64,000 nucleotides of DNA, taken from contig NZ_CP176395.1 of assembly GCF_046244365.1 (NCBI RefSeq), forward strand, positions 4,774,001-4,838,000. Reading direction: 5' to 3'. The stretch comes from Paenibacillus_V sp046244365 (GTDB taxonomy: Bacteria > Bacillota > Bacilli > Paenibacillales > NBRC-103111). Under the pieces are notes generated by a model that saw only the letters and a program-made list of their open reading frames with translations, was not told where the DNA came from and ran no database searches. The position numbers were made by a program, and so were the translations under genes. Positions 59,432 to 64,000 of the stretch are shown here, piece after piece; position 1 is the first letter of the stretch, and every line of letters starts with the position of its first letter.

Positions 59432-59475
59432 CTGAATTCCATTTACCAAATGTTTGGGTTGATTAAGCTCGAGCC

Positions 59476-60126
59476 TTACTTTCCTTGCGGCTTCAGATAA
59501 GTGAGCACCATGTCCGTCATATGTTCCAAAACGGAAGCCGGTTCGACTCCCTGGTCCAGGTGCAGCACCTTTCCTCTTACAATCATACGCTGCAAGGTAG
59601 CGTTAACGACATTACTTAACGTAAAGGTCAAAATGTGAATATCGATATCGCTGCGAATCGATCTGTCCGATATCCCTTCATCAAGCAGCGCGTAAAAGGG
59701 ATGGGTACCGCTTCTTAGGAAGGATATATAACGCTCTTCAAGTTCTGCATTCGCATAATTTTCCCGATAAAAAGCATCGAACATGGCAATAAACCGAACA
59801 TAGTTGGCATGTTGTTCCGAAGCGCTTATCATATGCACCAGCAGGTGCCGGACTTTTTCAAAAGCATTGTTTCCTTTAGGGGAAAGGAGATTGACATCCT
59901 GCCAAAAAGCGCGCAGAATATTGATTTGCACTTCAAAAATAATGTCATCAAGGGAACGGAAATATTTATATAAAGTCACTTTACTTATGCCGCAAAACTC
60001 AACGATATCTTTGAGCGTTACCGCGGACAAGCCCCGTTCGACAAACAACTGCTGCGCGCCTTGAATAATATCTTCACGCCGCTTATTCCTATGCTGCTCC
60101 AACTGCTCCTTCCATTTGGGGTCCAC
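59476..60126 (-). CDS. TetR family regulator
   Basis: 216 residues with a GTG start at 60126 behind AGGGAGG. Helix-turn-helix: GLSAVTLKDIVEFCGISKVT, LYKYFRSLDDIIFEVQ. The C-terminal ligand domain shows HLLVHMISASEQHANYVRFI and LSNVVNATLQRMIVRGKVL. No exporter or enzyme gene is adjacent on either strand, so the target is unclear. Own terminator downstream. Confidence 0.86.
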   Translation of the reverse strand: MDPKWKEQLEQHRNKRREDIIQGAQQLFVERGLSAVTLKDIVEFCGISKVTLYKYFRSLDDIIFEVQINILRAFWQDVNLLSPKGNNAFEKVRHLLVHMISASEQHANYVRFIAMFDAFYRENYANAELEERYISFLRSGTHPFYALLDEGISDRSIRSDIDIHILTFTLSNVVNATLQRMIVRGKVLHLDQGVEPASVLEHMTDMVLTYLKPQGK

Positions 60127-60293
60127 GAAGATCCTCCCTCCTTATACGTAATGCGTATTTCGTCATTTTAGCATGGTATGGAATCATGAACCAAGTCGGC
60201 TTACTTGAATGAAAGATTAATGTTTTGTAAAGGTCTCTAGCATGCGGTGAAATTACCGCTATTCCCGATTCGCATTGCGACAGTCTGGAGGAA

Positions 60294-60318
60294 ATAAAAA
60301 AACCGCGTTTTACGCGGG
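60294..60318 (-). terminator. Terminator after HD-domain gene
   Basis: Minus strand CCGCG/CGCGG stem (60317-60303) with loop TAAAA, followed by a long T-run (A-run at 60293-60302). CCGCG hairpin family. Confidence 0.72.
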
Positions 60319-60350
60319 TTTCATCCGTTAATGACGAATATTCGGTTACA

Positions 60351-60995
60351 TCATTGGACTGTTTGCTCATAAGCCAAAGCTTCTTCCGTTATACGTCGAA
60401 TATCGATGGACGACACAATCCTTTCGTTTACCATATCGGGCAAGATGTGATCCAGGAAATAGTCAACGCAATATAATTTGATGTTTTTGATCTTGATTAA
60501 CGCATTTCGATACATGACAATGAATTCTTTCTCCGTGTTTCCCCTTTGAAGCTCAGCAAACGCCTCATACACTTGATCCATCTTATCGGCAACTTCCAAG
60601 ATCAGCCCTTCAATGGTATCATCTTTACCTTCGCGCAGTTGATTATGAAAAATAGTTTTGTATTCCTGGGGAATATGCTCCTCGATAAAGTTATACACCA
60701 TCCCCTCTTCTACCTTTTGTATTAACAATCGGAGCTCCGGCGAAGCATGCTTCACCGGCGTTTTAATATCCCCGATGAAAATTTCGCCATAATCGTGACT
60801 GCTCGTGATCTCGTACAGTTTTTTCCAATCTATGCGCGCGCCATTTTTTTCTTCAATGTCTGCCAGCGTCTTTGCGTATTGAACGACTTTCCAGGAATGC
60901 TCCGCAACGCTATGTTCTTCAAACTTGAACTTTCCTGGGCATCGAATGATTCTTTCCAACTCATTTAAAGACCTGAAATAAGCATGGATTCCCAT
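60351..60995 (-). CDS. HD-domain phosphohydrolase (YfbR-like)
   Basis: 214 residues. HD motifs: His33 in VAEHSWKVVQYAKTLADIEE, the HD pair 67/68 in ITSSHDYGEIFIGDIKTPVK and the later Asp in LEVADKMDQVYEAFAELQRG. The pattern fits the YfbR/HDDC2-type 5'-deoxynucleotidase family. Probably dephosphorylates nucleoside monophosphates. ATG at 60995 lacks a strong site in the visible upstream. Monocistronic. Confidence 0.84.
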   Translation of the reverse strand: MGIHAYFRSLNELERIIRCPGKFKFEEHSVAEHSWKVVQYAKTLADIEEKNGARIDWKKLYEITSSHDYGEIFIGDIKTPVKHASPELRLLIQKVEEGMVYNFIEEHIPQEYKTIFHNQLREGKDDTIEGLILEVADKMDQVYEAFAELQRGNTEKEFIVMYRNALIKIKNIKLYCVDYFLDHILPDMVNERIVSSIDIRRITEEALAYEQTVQ

Positions 60996-61401
60996 AAATC
61001 AATCCCCCAAACTCTTTTTTGAGCGGCAACTGCGGCTATCAATCTATAATAGAGAACCCTCGTCATTCGACTTACTGGCAGTATACCAATGGCATGTAAA
61101 ATCTAAGTCGTTTTTGATCCGCTATATTGTTAAATATGTAATATTGTATGTCTAACAAGCTGAAAAGCATCCTTAATTGTCCAGTGTAGGATATCCTGAT
61201 TTCAGGAAAATATGCACCTGAACGGGCTCGAGTTCTTTCACTGACGCTGCTTGCATGACACCTCTTCTTTTATGGTCCGAATTAGAAATGGGCGTATGCG
61301 CCATGCGCCGCATTGTGCAAACGAGATAATCCATTATTCCTTCACGGTATCAAAATCAAAAACCAATTTTTCGCCTCGGCTGTCCATTTCTCCCTGAACG
61401 C
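60996..61401. other. Gap without a supported gene
   Basis: About 400 bases. On the minus strand an open stretch near 61340-61400 reads GEMDSRGEKLVFDFDTVKE and stops, resembling the tail of a lost gene. CGTATGCGCCATGCG near 61290 forms a short dyad. No promoter, riboswitch or full ORF recognised. Confidence 0.35.
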
Positions 61402-61429
61402 AAAAAAATAGGGCTGCAGCAGCCCTATT
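61402..61429 (-). terminator. Terminator after VOC gene
   Basis: ATAGGGCTGC (61408-61417) pairs perfectly with GCAGCCCTAT (61419-61428); the A-run 61402-61408 gives a T-run on the minus strand. Confidence 0.8.
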
Positions 61430-61483
61430 CTTCGATTGAGCATTCTTTATTGGAGGACTAGTTCCAGTCAGGATTAGCCTTCT

Positions 61484-61873
61484 TCATTTACAGCTGATCA
61501 TCCATGATACGCCGTATTTATCTTCCAGTTGTCCGAACATGCCGCCCCAGAATACCGGCTCGAGCGGTTGCATCACTTTGCCGCCCGCCGCAAGGTTATC
61601 GAATGCTTTCCGCCCTTCGTCTCCGGATTCGAACTCCAGATTCAGGCTGAAGCTGTTGCCGCGCGTAAGAAGACCTATGGAATCGGCCATGAAAAAGGTT
61701 ATTCCTCCGGCCATCAGGCACATGTGCATGACCTTGTCCTTGATCGCATCATTCGGTTCCGGAGCCTGTCCATACGTCATAACGGACTGAATTTTCCCTC
61801 CCAGCGCTTCGACATAGAACTCCGCTTGAGCTCTGGAATCTTCCGAGAATAAGAAAGGTTTAAGCGTAGCCAT
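61484..61873 (-). CDS. VOC superfamily (PhnB-like) protein, paralogue
   Basis: 129 residues, ATG at 61873 behind GAAAGGATG. Reads MATLKPFLFSEDSRAQAEFY, VEALGGKIQSVMTYGQAPEP, KVMHMCLMAGGITFFMADSI and FGQLEDKYGVSWMISC. It aligns without gaps of note to the VOC protein at 7592-7987, so the two are paralogues. PhnB-like proteins have the glyoxalase fold with no settled reaction. Own terminator. Confidence 0.84.
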   Translation of the reverse strand: MATLKPFLFSEDSRAQAEFYVEALGGKIQSVMTYGQAPEPNDAIKDKVMHMCLMAGGITFFMADSIGLLTRGNSFSLNLEFESGDEGRKAFDNLAAGGKVMQPLEPVFWGGMFGQLEDKYGVSWMISCK

Positions 61874-61970
61874 CTTCCATCATCCTTTCAAACAGGTATT
61901 GGTGTTCTTCATACCCATTATCGCATTTCAGAATAGGTGGAATTTCTTATGGATTGCTGTGATTAAGGGC

Positions 61971-62360
61971 TTACTTTTTTTGGGCCAGGTCCGCCAGCTT
62001 CGTTTGTTGGAGATGCCGCTCCATTTTCTCTTCCGCTTCCTTCATTACGGCTTGAATCGTACATTCGTCGCCGTGGACAAAATCACATTCGAATAAGGAG
62101 GCGGAACCCTCAATGGCGTGGATAATATCCAAAAACGTAATCTCGTCTTTTTTGCGGGAGAGGCGATAGCCTCCATTCGCGCCGGAAACCGATTCGATCA
62201 TCCCTGCTTTTACGAGCCTCGTTAATATTTTGGAAAGATAAGTGGGTGAAACGCCCTGCGATTCCGCCAATTGTTGAACGCCTACCGGCTTAACCGGAGA
62301 AGCGTCGACGAGCAGGAGCATGGTATGCAGAGCATAATTCGTCGCTTTTGTAAATTTCAT
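61971..62360 (-). CDS. Rrf2 family transcriptional regulator
   Basis: 129 residues from MKFTKATNYALHTMLLLVDA at 62360. Winged helix with GVQQLAESQGVSPTYLSKIL and GANGGYRLSRKKDEITFLDI. Two Cys remain in the effector loop (92 and 100, ECDFVHGDEC) instead of the three that ligate an Fe-S cluster in IscR/NsrR, so it is more like the YwnA/CymR-type or a redox-thiol sensor. Lies between a VOC gene and an MFS gene; target unknown. Confidence 0.86.
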   Translation of the reverse strand: MKFTKATNYALHTMLLLVDASPVKPVGVQQLAESQGVSPTYLSKILTRLVKAGMIESVSGANGGYRLSRKKDEITFLDIIHAIEGSASLFECDFVHGDECTIQAVMKEAEEKMERHLQQTKLADLAQKK

Positions 62361-62520
62361 GATAGCACCCCGATCACAGACTTGTTGTGTCTATAATATC
62401 TTCACGTTCGCTAACATGTCAAGTTTCGGTTACAAGCGGGAAGACAGTGTTATCAAGCTGAAGCCTGCGGCGAGGGGTGCAAAATGTTTGGCGCGGTCAC
62501 CGTAACGTACCTTTACAAAT

Positions 62521-62559
62521 CGGTTCACCGTTTGCTTGCCATCGTGCGGTTCACCGTTT
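62521..62559. repeat. Direct repeat CGGTTCACCGTTT x2
   Basis: CGGTTCACCGTTT at 62521-62533 and again at 62547-62559, 26 bases apart. The second copy overlaps the MFS stop. GGTTCACC-type dyads are within the unit. No known family. Confidence 0.5.
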
Positions 62560-63702
62560 AGGAAATTTTAATTTTATAACGATCGATAAGAAAGCAAGCG
62601 TCGCAAACAGAATTCCGCACCAGACCAGTTGATGCATGCCCAAGCGAGATATAAACCAGCCTCCGATAGAAGCCCCAATAGTAATCCCTAGATTGGAAAA
62701 AGAAACAAACAAACTGTTGCCGAATTCGGGAGCTTCTTTCGCCTCGGTCATTAACCATGTTTGACTGACTATGAGTCCTCCGGCATGCACAACCCCCCAT
62801 AGGATTACAAGAACAACCATCGGAATAAAAGAAGCACCCAGATAGGAAGCGAATAAGTAAACGGCTGCATAGAGCAGAGGAAACAAGAGGACGGTCTTGG
62901 TCATGCTTTTATGCAAAAAGCTTCCGAAAAGAAAATTTCCAACAATCATCATAATGCCAAAAGCCATCAACATGATACTGATCCATGACCCGTTCATTTG
63001 TGTCACTTGTCCAAGATATTCAGTGAAGTAGCTATACACAGAGAACATGGCTGCAAAGATAAAAATGACCGTCGCGATCGTTAACCACAACTGAGGTTTG
63101 CGCAGGATGCCCAGCTGCTTGCCATAAGACATCTTCTCCTTAACAGGCATGGAAGGAAGCCAAGCCAGTATCCCTGCAAAGGCAATCATGCTGACGGCCG
63201 CTCCAAACAGGAACGCGGCTTCAAGCGAAATTTTTTCCGCGAGATAAGAAGTCAACGGCACGCCAAAAGCAAACCCGACCGTGATCCCGGCGAAAACTTT
63301 GGTGACCGCTTTGCCGCTTTTTTCAGGAGGAACAAGTTTGGCTGCAGTCACAAGGGCGACCGAGAAGAAGACGGGATGAAGAATGGCAGGTAAAATGCGG
63401 AAAACCAGCATCACTTCGAACTTGGTTGTATAGGCATACACCAGATTTGAAATCGCAAAAATAAGCACAGCGGATACTAAAATGACTTTACGATTAATGC
63501 CGGAGGCGAGCAATGTCAGGAATGGACCTGAAACGGCAACGACGAAAGAAAATATACTGACAAGCCATCCGGCTTGTGAAGTTGAAATATTGAATTTTTG
63601 AGTTACTTGGGGAAGCACGCCGATTATCCCCATTTCCGTGGTAATAATGCCGAATACGCCTAAAGCAAGGATAATAATAAGCAAACGATTACGCTTTTCC
63701 AT
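62551..63702 (-). CDS. MFS transporter (AraJ/YdhP-like)
   Basis: About 383 residues from MEKRNRLLIIILALGVFGII at 63702 (GGAGG 12 bases upstream). Twelve membrane helices; GIIGVLPQVTQKFNISTSQA with GWLVSIFSFVVAVSGPFLTL is typical of the DHA1 AraJ/PbuE-like group, and VLPPEKSGKAVTKVFAGI lies in the central region. Probably an efflux pump for sugars, purines or drugs. The downstream end runs into a 13-bp direct repeat. The ArsR-type gene upstream on the same strand may control it. Confidence 0.85.
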   Translation of the reverse strand: MEKRNRLLIIILALGVFGIITTEMGIIGVLPQVTQKFNISTSQAGWLVSIFSFVVAVSGPFLTLLASGINRKVILVSAVLIFAISNLVYAYTTKFEVMLVFRILPAILHPVFFSVALVTAAKLVPPEKSGKAVTKVFAGITVGFAFGVPLTSYLAEKISLEAAFLFGAAVSMIAFAGILAWLPSMPVKEKMSYGKQLGILRKPQLWLTIATVIFIFAAMFSVYSYFTEYLGQVTQMNGSWISIMLMAFGIMMIVGNFLFGSFLHKSMTKTVLLFPLLYAAVYLFASYLGASFIPMVVLVILWGVVHAGGLIVSQTWLMTEAKEAPEFGNSLFVSFSNLGITIGASIGGWFISRLGMHQLVWCGILFATLAFLSIVIKLKFPKR

Positions 63703-63781
63703 TTGAAATGCAGGCCTCCACACATATTCATATATACAGATTTATAGATATATTTTTACAAAAAAAAGATCTCCTCTCCGT

Positions 63782-64000
63782 CTAAAGTTCGGTTTGAATG
63801 TACTCGGAAAATGCCAATAGGGTCGCTTCGTTCCGACGATAGTACGTCCACTTCCCTATGCGCTCGGATTCCAATAAACCAGCTTTCTGCATCGTTAACA
63901 AATAGCTCGAAATAACGGACTGCGCCAGCCCCGCTTTGGCTTGAATATCTCCTACGCATACACCGATTCCAAAATGAAGGCCTTGCTGCAAATAAGGTTT
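63782..64000 (-). CDS. ArsR-type winged-helix regulator, C-terminal part (runs off right edge)
   Basis: The minus strand is open from base 64000 to the stop at 63782. It reads KPYLQQGLHFGIGVCVGDIQ, AKAGLAQSVISSYLLTMQKA and GLLESERIGKWTYYRRNEAT, ending SEYIQTEL. The recognition helix and wing match ArsR/SmtB family proteins. The first 20-40 residues lie outside the window. It is upstream of the MFS gene on the same strand, about 80 bases away, and may regulate it. Confidence 0.75.
   Translation of the reverse strand, partial: KPYLQQGLHFGIGVCVGDIQAKAGLAQSVISSYLLTMQKAGLLESERIGKWTYYRRNEATLLAFSEYIQTEL

Noticed and set aside
60089..60370. 93-codon minus-strand frame between TetR and HD genes
   Set aside because: It spans the CCGCG terminator and the TetR promoter region, has no family pattern and no ribosome site.
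1..64000. CRISPR arrays, tRNA, rRNA, prophage
   Set aside because: No regularly spaced identical repeats, no tRNA-like cloverleaf with TTCGA arm in gaps, and no phage structural genes were seen on either strand.

Overview
The window looks like chromosomal DNA of a spore-forming member of the Paenibacillaceae (Paenibacillus, Cohnella or a close relative). The evidence is: strong GGAGG-type ribosome binding sites, many intrinsic terminators, a YheC/YheD spore-coat ATP-grasp gene, Lpl-type sugar ABC transport genes with a GntR regulator, a copper-amine-oxidase-like stalk-domain protein, an SLH-domain remnant, a PhyH-HEAT fusion, Zur boxes and a CcpA-type cre site. No rRNA, tRNA, CRISPR or prophage was seen. 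The window is a patchwork of small operons with many transporters, one- and two-component regulators and small enzymes, plus many gene remnants.

Layout. 1-2.7 kb: an edge-truncated small membrane protein, a HAD remnant, a GNAT acetyltransferase and a flavin amine oxidase. 2.8-5.4 kb: a spore-coat ATP-grasp protein, a glycosyltransferase resembling polypeptide GalNAc-transferases, and a 35-residue Pro/Thr-rich peptide found by eye just downstream. 5.4-12.2 kb: a LysR/short-chain dehydrogenase divergon, a VOC protein, a glutamine-type ABC transporter with fused binding protein and permease, a nucleotidyltransferase and a broken SLH protein. 12.2-17.3 kb: a stalk-domain surface protein, an MHYT-domain histidine kinase and a frameshifted IS110-family element. 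17.5-20.6 kb: a cupin, then a candidate RiPP operon made of a 31-residue precursor found by eye, an E1/ThiF-like adenylating enzyme and a PqqD-M50 membrane protease. 20.7-30.3 kb: drug-type exporters with AraC and TetR regulators, a VOC protein, a MocR regulator and a frameshifted aldo/keto reductase. 30.5-36.8 kb: an Lpl-type sugar ABC operon, its GntR regulator and a PhyH-HEAT dioxygenase. 37.2-41.9 kb: a GyrI-like protein, a hollowed-out UvrA fragment, a 52-residue anti-TRAP (RtpA)-like zinc protein, and an ECF42-type sigma factor with two YCII/DGPF proteins and a DUF1801 protein. 42-54.3 kb: hydrolases, an SH3-repeat secreted protein, azoreductase, PhzF, NUDIX, a Zur-controlled CobW GTPase, an aromatic acid exporter and a 2-oxoglutarate oxygenase. 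54.4-59 kb: nosL/D/F/Y-type copper-site accessory genes without nosZ, with frameshifts in the ATPase and in a LuxR-type response regulator. 59.4-64 kb: TetR, an HD-domain phosphohydrolase, VOC, Rrf2, an MFS transporter and an edge-truncated ArsR-type regulator.

The most interesting material is the pair of short peptide genes next to modifying enzymes: the ThiF-M50 cluster, and the GalNAc-transferase-like enzyme with its Pro/Thr-rich peptide. The RiPP precursor and the stalk-domain gene share an upstream sequence (CATCCTCCTCA followed by TGGYTTAGA), which suggests common control. A dispersed palindrome (core GGCTGCCGA / TCGGCAGCC) recurs in gaps and at the broken ends of two genes. Single-base frameshifts break several otherwise intact genes, so either active gene decay or residual sequencing error must be considered.
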